From: Cyclobacteriaceae bacterium
GTDB taxonomy: Bacteria; Bacteroidota; Bacteroidia; Cytophagales; Cyclobacteriaceae
Reading direction: 5' to 3'
DNA: 64,000 nt
Assembly: GCA_016787665.1 (NCBI GenBank)
Contig: JAEUUC010000010.1
Span: forward strand, 1 to 64,000
In this document: positions 50,499 to 61,963 of the stretch, piece after piece
How the letters are laid out: every line of letters starts with the position of its first letter
How positions within the stretch are numbered: the first letter of the stretch is position 1
Translations under genes and position numbers: made by a program
Notes under the pieces: generated by a model
The model's database searches: none
What the model was told of the DNA's origin: nothing
Seen by the model: only the letters and a program-made list of their open reading frames with translations

Positions 50499-51650
50499 TC
50501 AATGTGCTTTGTTTCGTGCCCAGGTAGCCAGCGCATCGGGGAAGTTTGGGGCATCCAGGCGTTGCAACACACGGCTGTAGTACTCCGCCATCGACAAGTT
50601 GCCGGATTGATAGTAGGCCTCGCCCAGCGTGTCGATATAGTTCGGATCTCCCGGTTCTATCAGGTTGAGGAGGTGCGCCCACGCCACGGCCTGCGGCCAC
50701 GCCTGCTCGCGTAAACACGCATACACCACCGAGTTGAGTAGCGCGGGCGATACCTTTTGCTGCACCAACACGTTCAACAGACTGTCGCGGTCATGGTTTA
50801 ACCGATCCAACGCTATGGCCGTGTACGCCTTCACAGCCACATGCAGGGGCGTGCCGCGTTGTTTGAATTCCGAAAAATATGCCTGCGAAAACACCGGCTC
50901 GCGGTGCGTGTTGGTGGTGGCATCATATTCTGCATTTAGTTTGATAAGGTGTTCCACCGGCACCTGTCGCACGCGAATGGCGTGGTCCAGGTCGCTCACG
51001 CGGTCGTTATACAAAAACGTGGGTCGTTGTGAAAAATCCACGTGGTTCATGGCGCACATGCACGAGGCATGCAGCGCCTGGCTTTTGGGGAAGTAAAAGA
51101 ACAGGTAGTCCTTGGTGGGCTTGAAGCGGTATTGCTCGTCCAGAAACCACACCTCAATGGGGTTGGCGGATTTCGCCAGCAACACGGTATCGCGTGTGAC
51201 CGAAATCACCTGCTTGCGGTATTGCTGCGCCACGGCCTGCGGCAGCAAGCCCTGCTCCAGGCTATAGCGCCAATTGGACTGGGCCACCACCAGTTGCGCG
51301 CCATGTTCAAAAAACGGAGTGATGCCCGAGAGGCTGTGCAGATGCCAGTGCGTGCTGAGCACGTACTTCACCGGTTTCTGGTACTCGCGGGTGAGGTATT
51401 GTAAATAGCGCTGGGCTTTCGGCACATCTTCGGCCAGGTTAGTGGCGCGGTTAGCGCCCGCATCAATCATGGGCAGCTCGATGACGATCAAAAACTTTGG
51501 ATACTCGATAACGGTCGAACGCACACCTTTGGCTGAATCCAGTTGGATGAATGATACCTCGCGGGAATGCTGCGTGCGCTGAAAGGAAAAAGGTTGCTGG
51601 GCAGCCGCCCACCAGGGCAACAAAACGAGCAACAGGGCTGAGCATTTCAT
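50499..51650 (-). CDS. secreted MBL-fold-like protein with degenerate metal site and helical C terminus
   Basis: A 383-residue exported protein (signal MKCSALLLVLLPWWAAAQ). The N-terminal 230 residues look like the metallo-beta-lactamase fold (KFLIVIELPMIDAGANR, VKYVLSTHWHLHSLSGI), but the HxHxDH motif reads H101-W-H103-L-H-S, so the Asp and last His of the motif are missing and metal binding is doubtful. Residues about 270-383 contain TPR-like helices (YIDTLGEAYYQSGNLSMAEYYSRVL). It is monocistronic and converges with the SDR. It may be a non-catalytic binding protein. Confidence 0.65.
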   Translation of the reverse strand: MKCSALLLVLLPWWAAAQQPFSFQRTQHSREVSFIQLDSAKGVRSTVIEYPKFLIVIELPMIDAGANRATNLAEDVPKAQRYLQYLTREYQKPVKYVLSTHWHLHSLSGITPFFEHGAQLVVAQSNWRYSLEQGLLPQAVAQQYRKQVISVTRDTVLLAKSANPIEVWFLDEQYRFKPTKDYLFFYFPKSQALHASCMCAMNHVDFSQRPTFLYNDRVSDLDHAIRVRQVPVEHLIKLNAEYDATTNTHREPVFSQAYFSEFKQRGTPLHVAVKAYTAIALDRLNHDRDSLLNVLVQQKVSPALLNSVVYACLREQAWPQAVAWAHLLNLIEPGDPNYIDTLGEAYYQSGNLSMAEYYSRVLQRLDAPNFPDALATWARNKAH

Positions 51651-51766
51651 GGGTTAGTGTTTCCTGCAAAAGTACACGGCACACAAACCCGGGTTTGTTA
51701 AGCGATTGGTAAATGTTGTTACCGGGTAGTTAAAAGGGTGGACATTCTGAGTCGATTCAATCAAAT

Positions 51767-52789
51767 TCAGATTTTCCAAATTTTTGCTCTCTCTAGAATA
51801 AGTCTTCTTGCCAAGAACTGTGCATTTGCAACATCAAAAACAGAAAGATCCATAATTCTTCTCCCAACTGCGTGCGAGGAAATCTTACTACGCAGAAAAC
51901 TGATATGGTTTATTGCGTCCGGAATAGACACAAATCCGTCTTCTACCTTTAACAAGTCTCCATACTCATGACTTTCGTGATGAGCCCAGTCCGCTTTTTT
52001 TATCACCTTAATTGGACGTACTCTTTCAGTCTTTGTGGCCTCCCCCCGGATCATCCAAGAGATGTTTTCGTTTAAGTTAATCCCCGTATTAATTAGCCTA
52101 CCAGTTAGATCATTTAGTACTTTTTCATCCCATTCGCCACCATCCAATTTACTTCTGCCGCTTGGAGAAACCTTGACATTAACTGACAAGCCTAATTCTT
52201 CAACCACCGAAAAAGCGCTAATAATTGCATACGCAAACCGCATTTGAATAAACGGATAATCAGTTGTCTTCCAATCAATGCCCCCTTGCAAGTCCATGTT
52301 GTGCATAGAGTACAGTTGTGTGCTTATCTGAAATTTTATGATCGCATTTTCAAGCTTGTAGTCTTTGCTTGCTAAGATTGCCAGATAAAAATATTCCGGG
52401 ATTGAATTACTCGAAAATCCCAAAATGGGCGGTCCGTCCGGGTTCAAATTGTCGTATTTATCAATAGTGCCATACTCATGAGGATAATGAGGCTCATCAC
52501 TCCATGTCACCTTTCCTTCAATTACAGCAGCAGCACAAAGAACATTAAACAGTAAGTTTTGGGCCTTCTCAAAAGTATCTGTGACAATAATAAATTCAAG
52601 ACCGTTGAATCGCTGGCTGTATTCCCAATCGATTTTGTACATCTCAGAAGAATAATTCGAAGAAATCAACCTCAGCTTTGCGACCCGTATCAATTGATCG
52701 GAATAATCGCGCGCATCGAACACCTTACCACCGAGTTGTAAGTAATAACCTGAGTGATATCTTTTTCTTGCACTGCCACAATCAAACAT
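51767..52789 (-). CDS. AT-rich orphan protein of unknown function
   Basis: A 340-residue cytoplasmic protein. The gene is clearly more AT-rich than its neighbours and stands alone, flanked by long non-coding stretches, consistent with recent acquisition. Mixed alpha/beta N-terminal part (GLEFIIVTDTFEKAQNLLFN); the C-terminal part is helical (INHISFLRSKISSHAVGRRIMD) with a HEPN-like feel but no clear RX4-6H motif. I do not recognise the family. A defence or toxin-related role is possible but unsupported. Confidence 0.6.
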   Translation of the reverse strand: MFDCGSARKRYHSGYYLQLGGKVFDARDYSDQLIRVAKLRLISSNYSSEMYKIDWEYSQRFNGLEFIIVTDTFEKAQNLLFNVLCAAAVIEGKVTWSDEPHYPHEYGTIDKYDNLNPDGPPILGFSSNSIPEYFYLAILASKDYKLENAIIKFQISTQLYSMHNMDLQGGIDWKTTDYPFIQMRFAYAIISAFSVVEELGLSVNVKVSPSGRSKLDGGEWDEKVLNDLTGRLINTGINLNENISWMIRGEATKTERVRPIKVIKKADWAHHESHEYGDLLKVEDGFVSIPDAINHISFLRSKISSHAVGRRIMDLSVFDVANAQFLARRLILERAKIWKI

Positions 52790-53063
52790 AAATACTTAGG
52801 TTAAGCCAACACACAGTCATGACCGATTTTGTTCAAGGTAGCTTTTCCATTTGTTAACCCCTCAATGATGTTCACTGCTTCCCATGTTTGATTCAGGTCC
52901 CTTCACCCAAATACCAAGTCAACTTTCATAAAATATTCCATCACCTTTTGATTTTTTAGGTTCCAACCCCAATTTACCGCACTAACAAACACGTGTAACA
53001 TGGAGGGGCCTATTTTTTTTCGAGGCAATGAATTCTAGTCATGGCCCGTGGCCCGCAGCACAC
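52790..53063. other. non-coding spacer
   Basis: About 270 nt upstream of the orphan gene and downstream of the TonB receptor. No gene, repeat or tRNA was found; it is AT-rich on the left and GC-rich next to the terminator. Confidence 0.4.
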
Positions 53064-53091
53064 AAAACGGGCCTGCCTTTCGGCAGACCCG
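53064..53091 (-). terminator. rho-independent terminator after the TonB receptor gene
   Basis: Minus strand CGGGTCTGCC / GGCAGGCCCG stem (10 bp with one internal mismatch), GAAA loop, followed by TTTTGTGTG. It lies 26 nt after the receptor stop. Confidence 0.75.
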
Positions 53092-53116
53092 CTGAACACC
53101 CCGCACCCCCGCGCGA

Positions 53117-55546
53117 TCAAAACGTAAACCGCACGTAGGGCACCGGAAAGAAACCCTGCTGGTATTGCGTGACAATCGCATTCGTACGCGGGTTGTAGCT
53201 CTGCGCAAAAATGTTCTGGTTGTTGGTCACGTTCTGCAGGTCAAGCGCCAGCTCCAGCGTACTCTTGCGGTACTCCTTGCGGTAGCTGATGCGGAAGTCG
53301 GTACGGAAATAATCGTCCTGCTTCTCGCTAAACGCTTCACTCTCTTTATAGATGGCGCTGCCGTACTGCTGCGATTTCTGAAAATCGATAGGGGTCAGGT
53401 ACTTGCCGCCAATAGTGGTTACCTTCAGGTTGAGCGACAAAAATTTGCTGCCTGCCCCCAACTTCCACTCTTTGCCGGCCAACAGGTTGAATACCTGGCC
53501 CGTGTTGTAGGCCGTGTTGCGCTCCACACCATCGCTGCCCTCATACTTCGAGTCGAACACCGATGCAGTGGCCAGAAAATAATAGCCGCGGCTGAAGAAG
53601 CGTTCCAGCGTAAGCTCCACACCCGTGTTGGTGCCGGTGCCGTTGTTGATCAGGTTCGCTTTGTCGCTCGGAATAAAACTGGCGCCCGTATTGATGGCCG
53701 AGAAGGAACTGGGGTCGCGCTCCACGGGCACATCGCGCAACTGCTGGTAATAGCCTTCGGCTTTCAGGCGCAGGTGTTCCGTTATGTTCCAGTCGTACGT
53801 GAGCACATAATGGTCACTGTTGATAAATCCGAGATTACGGTTGGTGAGCTGCGGCCCGGCCGGTGAAGGCGTTTGCACAAACGTGGTGTAGATGCCGGCT
53901 GCCTGGCTGTGGCGGCCGTACCCTACACTCAGGGCATGGTTGGCATGCAAGCGATACTGCAACCCTACGCGCGGCCCGATGGCGAGTTCTTCGTTGAGCG
54001 AGTAGTATTGCAAATGCACCCCCGCGTTAAGCGTTAACCGGTTGCCGAAGCGATGCTTCCACGTGGAGTAGGCCTGGTAAAGCTGGGCCTGGTCGTCCAC
54101 ATCCAACCGCACGGAATCTTTGCCCACGTTGGGGTACACATCGCGGTTGAATAAATCAAAGCCGGTAGCATCAATATAAAAACCGGAGGTGAGGCTGTTG
54201 CGCGCATTGAATTTGGTGCGCGTAAGGAACGCCAGCGAACCTTTGTTAGTGGTGAGTTCTGCATTGCCTTTGTTGAACCGGGCGACCACGTTTTGCTCGC
54301 TGTCGCGAACCAGCGAATCGGCCCGGAATTCTTCATACGTGTGGCTGATGCCCGCAGTAGCTTTAATGAACGTGCGGGCCGAAACGTTTTTCTCGTAGCT
54401 GATGCCCGCTATGCCCGTGCGGTAGCGCGGATAGCTGTCGAGATTTTCAGTGCCATACAAATCTTCGCTGGTGGAGGTGAGGTCTGCTTCGCTGCCGAGC
54501 AGGTCGATGGAGCTTACGCCACCCAGTCCGAACACGGTCCACTTGCCCCCGGATTTGGTCGGCACGGAAATCTTAAAATTCAAATCCTGATAGAGCGGCA
54601 CGTTGCTGCCGGTGCCGAAGTCTATGCCCAGGGCATTGAACACGCCCAGCGTGGAGTAGCGGTAGTTGGCGATGAAGCTGGCTTTTGAGTTTTTCGAGAA
54701 CGGGCCTTCGGCTCCGATTTCAAAACCATTGAAGCCAACCTGTGCTACAAACTCCTGCTTCCGGTTGTTGCCATCGCGCAAGCGGATATCAAATACACCG
54801 GCCGTAGCATTGCCATATTGAGCCGGGAAGGCACTGGTGATAAAATCCGATTTATCGAGGTTGTTGTTGTTGAGCATGCTCACGGGGCCACCGGTGCTGG
54901 TGAGCGAGCCGAAGTGATTGGGGTTGGGAATGTTCAACCCTTCCAATTGCCAGAGCATGCCTTGCGGTGAGTTACCCCGCACGACAATGTCATTGCGCGA
55001 GTCATCGCCTCCGATGACACCGGCAAAGTTGGCGGCCATGCGCGAAGGATCGCCCAGTGCACCGGCATACCGTTTGGTGTCATCTACATTGAATGAGCGG
55101 GCGCTCACCACGGCCAGGTCGTTGTTGGTGGCTGTTTTGTCCTCGCGGCTGTCGGCCACAATCACCACTTCATCGAGGCTGTTCACGCTCTCGGTTAAGG
55201 CGATGTTGAGGATGACTTCCTTACCGGCCGTAACCACGATGTTGGGTGTGACTTGTTCTTCAAAACCCACGTAAGTGATCTTGATGGTTTGGCGGCCAAC
55301 GGGTACACCGGTGATGAGGTAGTCGCCATTGGCATCGGTGGAAGCACCCAGGGGCACATCGCCCACGTTGAGCACCACCACGTTAACCCCCACCAGGGGT
55401 GTTTGACTTACGGCATCGACCACGCGGCCGCGCACGGTTTGTACGGATTGAGCCAGGGCGGTAGCGGAGGCGAGCAACGCCACCATCAGCCCGAGGGCCA
55501 GCAGGAGATTTCTTTTTCGGAGTGTCCAGATTTCTGAAGTGTTCAT
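53117..55546 (-). CDS. TonB-dependent receptor with carboxypeptidase-like domain
   Basis: An 809-residue outer membrane transporter. Start chosen at the ATG that gives the signal peptide (NLLLALGLMVALLASATALAQ). CarboxypepD_reg-like domain about 35-125 (VRGRVVDAVSQTPLVGVNVV), plug about 150-260 (NDIVVRGNSPQGMLWQLEGL), then barrel ending YVRFTF. Unlike the other receptor in this window there is no DUF4249 or SusD partner. FNR-like palindromes and a hairpin lie directly upstream, next to a Crp/Fnr gene, so oxygen- or nitric-oxide-linked control is plausible. Ligand unknown. Confidence 0.92.
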   Translation of the reverse strand: MNTSEIWTLRKRNLLLALGLMVALLASATALAQSVQTVRGRVVDAVSQTPLVGVNVVVLNVGDVPLGASTDANGDYLITGVPVGRQTIKITYVGFEEQVTPNIVVTAGKEVILNIALTESVNSLDEVVIVADSREDKTATNNDLAVVSARSFNVDDTKRYAGALGDPSRMAANFAGVIGGDDSRNDIVVRGNSPQGMLWQLEGLNIPNPNHFGSLTSTGGPVSMLNNNNLDKSDFITSAFPAQYGNATAGVFDIRLRDGNNRKQEFVAQVGFNGFEIGAEGPFSKNSKASFIANYRYSTLGVFNALGIDFGTGSNVPLYQDLNFKISVPTKSGGKWTVFGLGGVSSIDLLGSEADLTSTSEDLYGTENLDSYPRYRTGIAGISYEKNVSARTFIKATAGISHTYEEFRADSLVRDSEQNVVARFNKGNAELTTNKGSLAFLTRTKFNARNSLTSGFYIDATGFDLFNRDVYPNVGKDSVRLDVDDQAQLYQAYSTWKHRFGNRLTLNAGVHLQYYSLNEELAIGPRVGLQYRLHANHALSVGYGRHSQAAGIYTTFVQTPSPAGPQLTNRNLGFINSDHYVLTYDWNITEHLRLKAEGYYQQLRDVPVERDPSSFSAINTGASFIPSDKANLINNGTGTNTGVELTLERFFSRGYYFLATASVFDSKYEGSDGVERNTAYNTGQVFNLLAGKEWKLGAGSKFLSLNLKVTTIGGKYLTPIDFQKSQQYGSAIYKESEAFSEKQDDYFRTDFRISYRKEYRKSTLELALDLQNVTNNQNIFAQSYNPRTNAIVTQYQQGFFPVPYVRFTF

Positions 55547-55550
55547 AATT

Positions 55551-55572
55551 GTTTGCGTTTTGTGACGCAAAC
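55551..55572. promoter_or_regulatory. hairpin in the 5' leader of the TonB receptor gene
   Basis: GTTTGCGT and ACGCAAAC form a perfect 8-bp stem with a 6-nt loop, ending 4 nt before the ATG on the minus strand. Such a position could limit ribosome access or protect the transcript. CATGTTTG overlapping the stem is one base off a -7 element. Confidence 0.5.
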
Positions 55573-55598
55573 ATGGCGGGCGCTTGCCGTTGCGGACG

Positions 55599-55612
55599 TT
55601 GACCTGAGTCAA
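55599..55612. promoter_or_regulatory. FNR/Crp-type palindrome 1
   Basis: TTGACCTGAGTCAA is a perfect TTGAC-N4-GTCAA palindrome, the form bound by many Crp/Fnr-family regulators. It lies 53-66 nt upstream of the TonB receptor start and 74 nt from the end of the neighbouring Crp/Fnr gene. Confidence 0.6.
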
Positions 55613-55635
55613 GAAGGGCCGGCTGGGCACCGATC

Positions 55636-55649
55636 TTAACCCAGATCAA
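55636..55649. promoter_or_regulatory. FNR/Crp-type palindrome 2 (weaker)
   Basis: TTAACCCAGATCAA matches palindrome 1 at 10 of 14 positions, with centres 37 bp apart. Confidence 0.4.
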
Positions 55650-55685
55650 TACGCAGGGGCCGGGGCGTAACCACCCGTAGCGAAA

Positions 55686-56285
55686 TCAGATTTTCTTAGC
55701 GGTGGCAAGGCGCTTGCGGATGCGACTGAGGGACTCGGGCCGCAGGCCGAGGTAAGAGGCGATGTAGTGCTGGGGCACGTTGGCAAACACTTTCGGCCGG
55801 GTTTTCATCAGGTTCAGGTACTGCTCCTCGGGGCTCAGAAACAGCATGGCGCGGTTGCGCTCGGCTATGCCAATGATAATGAACTCGGCAATGAGCCGGC
55901 CAAATTTGTCCCACCCCGGAAACTGTTTGTACAAGTCCTGCATGTCGTCATACGACACGGTGATCACCTCCACATCATCCAGCGCTTCGTGTGTTTCACT
56001 GGAGGGCTGCCGCGTGAGAAAACTGGAATAGTCGGTGATGAAATTGCCTTCGAACCAAAAATTGTAGGTCACCTCCTCGCCTTTCACCAGGCAGTAGGAA
56101 CGCAAATGTCCTTTGTTGATGAACGCAATGCCAGTGCAAACCTCCCCCGCCTTCAACAGGTGGCCTCCTTTAGGAACGGTTTGGCGCACCATACGTTGCT
56201 GCATGGCGGCAAAGTCCGGCTCCGGCAAAACCATAAACCGATTGACATACGCCCGCAGCCTGCTAAACTCCTCATCCGACACCAT
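55686..56285 (-). CDS. Crp/Fnr family transcriptional regulator
   Basis: A 199-residue regulator: N-terminal cyclic-nucleotide-binding-like domain (KGGHLLKAGEVCTGIAFINKG) and a C-terminal helix-turn-helix (VPQHYIASYLGLRPESLSRIRKRL). The ATG at MVSDEEFSRLRAYVN was chosen because it matches the family start; upstream in-frame codons look untranslated. It belongs to the Bacteroidota subgroup without an iron-sulfur cysteine cluster, so the signal is unknown. The receptor gene downstream on the same strand, with FNR-like sites in front, is the most likely target. Confidence 0.9.
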   Translation of the reverse strand: MVSDEEFSRLRAYVNRFMVLPEPDFAAMQQRMVRQTVPKGGHLLKAGEVCTGIAFINKGHLRSYCLVKGEEVTYNFWFEGNFITDYSSFLTRQPSSETHEALDDVEVITVSYDDMQDLYKQFPGWDKFGRLIAEFIIIGIAERNRAMLFLSPEEQYLNLMKTRPKVFANVPQHYIASYLGLRPESLSRIRKRLATAKKI

Positions 56286-56405
56286 GGCAAAAAGAAAGGG
56301 TTGAAGATAGCAAACGAGACGAAAACTTGTACTGAATTTGTTGCGACTGTACAGCCTAAACACGCGTAGGATATAGCCACATTTTTACCGTTCTTTCACC
56401 TTACG

Positions 56406-59051
<2,646 letters not shown>

Positions 59052-59166
59052 TCTTATCGCGAGGTCGCCCGGCCCTGATGCCACAGTAACACCTCATCCT
59101 GTTTGATCGCGTTACGGAAACGATTACAGGCCGATTGCGTTACTTGCGTGTAAACCCCTGCCCTTC

Positions 59167-60408
59167 ATGAGTGAGTTACCCCTGCCCGACCGCCAATTCA
59201 CCGGGTATCAGATTTTTGTAATTGCCATTCTGTCCATCCTCCAGTTCACCATTATCCTGGATTTTATGGTGTTGTCGCCACTGGGCGCCATGTTATTGCC
59301 GAAACTGAAGATCACGACCGCACAATTCGGTTTGGTGGTGAGTGCGTATGCCTTTAGCGCAGGCGGGGCCGGTTTACTGGCCGCAGGCTTTGCCGATAAG
59401 TTTGATCGGAAAAAATTGCTGTTGTTCTTTTATACCGGATTTTTGCTGGGCACGGTCCTCTGCGCCCTTGCGCCCTCCTACGAATTCCTGTTATTCGCAC
59501 GCATCGTCACCGGCATTTTTGGCGGTGTGATCGGGTCGGTCAGCTTTGCCATCATCAGCGACTTGTTCGCGTTTGAAGTTCGCGGCCGCGTGATGGGTTT
59601 TGTGCAAATGGCATTTGCCGCCAGCCAGATTCTCGGTCTACCTATCGGCCTCATGCTCGCCAACGCGTTTGACTGGCATGCCCCGTTTTGGATGATCGCC
59701 ATCTTCGGTGCCGCAGTGGGCGTGCTCATGGTGGTCTATTTGCGGCCCGTAACGGATCACCTGAAAATTCAGACCGAACGAAATGCCTTGCAACATCTGG
59801 TCAAGACATTTAGCGTACCAGACTATGTCAAGGGCTATCTGAGCACGGCCCTGCTCGCGACCGGGGGCTTCATGTTGATGCCTTTCGGCAGCGCCTTCAG
59901 CACCAATAACCTCGGCCTTACGCTCGAACAACTGCCGATCGTCTATCTGATTGTCGGCATCTTCTCGATTGCCACGGGCCCGCTCATCGGAAGTTTGAGC
60001 GACCGCGTGGGTAAGTTTAGAGTATTCTTGTACGGAACGCTGGTCGGTTGCATCACCGTGGCCATCTACACACCCCTGGGCATCACGCCTGTGTGGTTAG
60101 TGATTGTGATCAGCGTGATCATGTTTGCCGGCATCACGGCCCGTATGATCAGTTCCTCCGCCCTGATGTCAGCCGTACCGGCTGCGCGCGACCGCGGAGC
60201 GTTTATGGCCATCAACTCGTCCATCCAACAAATTTCAGGCGGCATTGCCTCAGGCGTGGCCGGGCTGATTGTGTTCCAGGCACCCGATGGCAAGATCGAG
60301 CGCTACCCGCTGCTGGGTGGCGTGGTGATCGTCACCATGATCATTACCATTTTTTCCATGTATTGGATCGACCGGCATATTCAAAAAACTGCGGCAGCAA
60401 AAAAATAA
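59167..60408 (+). CDS. MFS transporter (DHA1-like)
   Basis: A 413-residue protein with about 12 membrane segments. The loop 2-3 motif reads GFADKFDRKKLLLF, a standard MFS motif A variant, and the DHA1-type motif appears in segment 5 (AASQILGLPIGLMLANAFDWHAPFWM, in parts). Probably a drug or small-molecule exporter driven by the proton gradient; specificity is unknown. It follows the glucosidase gene by 115 nt and may be independent. Confidence 0.9.
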   Translation: MSELPLPDRQFTGYQIFVIAILSILQFTIILDFMVLSPLGAMLLPKLKITTAQFGLVVSAYAFSAGGAGLLAAGFADKFDRKKLLLFFYTGFLLGTVLCALAPSYEFLLFARIVTGIFGGVIGSVSFAIISDLFAFEVRGRVMGFVQMAFAASQILGLPIGLMLANAFDWHAPFWMIAIFGAAVGVLMVVYLRPVTDHLKIQTERNALQHLVKTFSVPDYVKGYLSTALLATGGFMLMPFGSAFSTNNLGLTLEQLPIVYLIVGIFSIATGPLIGSLSDRVGKFRVFLYGTLVGCITVAIYTPLGITPVWLVIVISVIMFAGITARMISSSALMSAVPAARDRGAFMAINSSIQQISGGIASGVAGLIVFQAPDGKIERYPLLGGVVIVTMIITIFSMYWIDRHIQKTAAAKK

Positions 60409-60494
60409 GACGCTCCGGAATTGCAGTCGGTATGAACCCTCACTCCAATTGAAATAGTGAAAAACACCAATCGAATCTAAGGCATCACGGAAAC

Positions 60495-60863
60495 ATGCAG
60501 CGCGTTATCAACATCTTGATCATCTTAACTTCCTGGCTGGGCTATCTCGAGTGGGGTGACAGCCAGTCAGCGTTTTTGATTGAGGTGGAGTGGCTGCTGC
60601 TCTCCGGTCAGTCGGCCTCAGCAAGTGATTTTGCGCATCCTATCATTTTCTTGCCGCTGACCGGACAATTGCTGGTCCTGATTGCCTTGCTTCAGAAAAA
60701 ACCCAGCAGGCGGTTAACCACCATTGGGCTGGTTTTGATCGCAATTTTGTTGTTGCTCGTAATGGTGGCGGGGTTGACCAGCTTCAATATCCGCATCTTC
60801 GGTTCTACCCTTCCCTTTTTCGTGGTAAGTATCTGGCACCTGCGAAGAAAGCAGGCAAACTAG
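60495..60863 (+). CDS. small four-segment membrane protein
   Basis: A 122-residue hydrophobic protein with four predicted membrane segments (about 5-22, 47-64, 72-92, 100-115) and no recognised family. The loop around residues 21-45 has acidic residues (YLEWGDSQ, EVEW). It ends in RRKQAN. It converges with the glycerate kinase gene with a 4-nt overlap. Function unknown. Confidence 0.7.
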   Translation: MQRVINILIILTSWLGYLEWGDSQSAFLIEVEWLLLSGQSASASDFAHPIIFLPLTGQLLVLIALLQKKPSRRLTTIGLVLIAILLLLVMVAGLTSFNIRIFGSTLPFFVVSIWHLRRKQAN

Positions 60864-61963
60864 CCCGTCCGCATGGCACGCAACAGTCGTTCGCCCATTC
60901 TGACCAGCGCATCAGCCGTGTGGGCCATCGCATAGTCAAGACCAAACTCCTCAGCCAGGCTGATCACCGGCACCGGAAAGTTTTTCACGTGGCTTTGACC
61001 ACAAACCACAACTACGCGTTTGCCCTTCGCGCGTTGCCACACGCCCGCCACTACTTTTCCATTTAATGTTTGATGATCCACGCGGCCTTCACCGGTCACA
61101 ATCACATCGGCCCACTGTGCGGCCTCATCAAAATGGGCGAGATCAAGGATCACCTCAATGCCCGGCTTGAGTTCGGCACCCAGCCACGCCTGCAAGCCAC
61201 CGGCCAGCCCACCACCGGCACCGGAGCCGGGCACACGTTGAAGATCAACACCTGAATAGTTTTGTGTAATTACCGCCCAATGTCGCAGGGCATTATCCAA
61301 TGCTGCCACATCCGCGGGTGTGGCTCCCTTCTGCGGACCGTACACATGTGCGGCTCCGTGTTCTCCGTAGAACGGATTTTGCACATCGCAGAAAGCAACG
61401 AATGTCGCGTCATTACCTATCGGCCCGCGCTCAGGCCACTCCACCCGGGCCACTCGTGCGAGTTCACCACCCACGGGCGGCACCTCATTTCCAACGGCAT
61501 CCACCAGCCGCGCACCGAGCGCGCACAATACGCCTGCCCCGCCATCGGTTGTGGCGCTGCCGCCAATGCCGATCAACACGTTTTTTGCTCCTCGCCTAAT
61601 CGCATCGCGAATCAACTCACCCGTTCCAAAAGTAGTCGTGCGCAGCGGATTCCGCTCCTCATCGCGCAGCCGCACCAGTCCGCTCGCCTGCGCCATTTCG
61701 ACAAAAGCGGTTTGCGTTTCCGGCAGCCATGCATAGTCGGCTTTGATTGGTCGCATCAACGCATCGTGTACATCGGCCCGCACGCGCTCACAGCCCGGTT
61801 GGGTGAGAAAAAAATCCAGTGTGCCATCGCCACCATCGGCCAACGGCAGACTGCGCACCTGCCATGATTTCTCCGAGGCAAGCAACCCCTGCGCGATAGC
61901 CTCACACACCTGCGCAGCTGCCAGCGTTCCTTTGAATTTGTCCGGGGCGATCAACACCTTCAT
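60860..61963 (-). CDS. glycerate kinase (GlxK/GarK family)
   Basis: A 367-residue kinase that phosphorylates glycerate. Family blocks: MKVLIAPDKFKGTLAAAQV at the start, IGIGGSATTDGGAGVLCALG at about 134-153, CDVQNPFYGEHGAAHVYGPQ, and GEGRVDHQTLNGKVVAGV. The sequence is complete and close to the usual length (about 380). It is cytoplasmic. The start overlaps the stop of the gntP-like gene (ATGA), so uptake and phosphorylation of a sugar acid are probably coupled in expression. Confidence 0.92.
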   Translation of the reverse strand: MKVLIAPDKFKGTLAAAQVCEAIAQGLLASEKSWQVRSLPLADGGDGTLDFFLTQPGCERVRADVHDALMRPIKADYAWLPETQTAFVEMAQASGLVRLRDEERNPLRTTTFGTGELIRDAIRRGAKNVLIGIGGSATTDGGAGVLCALGARLVDAVGNEVPPVGGELARVARVEWPERGPIGNDATFVAFCDVQNPFYGEHGAAHVYGPQKGATPADVAALDNALRHWAVITQNYSGVDLQRVPGSGAGGGLAGGLQAWLGAELKPGIEVILDLAHFDEAAQWADVIVTGEGRVDHQTLNGKVVAGVWQRAKGKRVVVVCGQSHVKNFPVPVISLAEEFGLDYAMAHTADALVRMGERLLRAMRTG

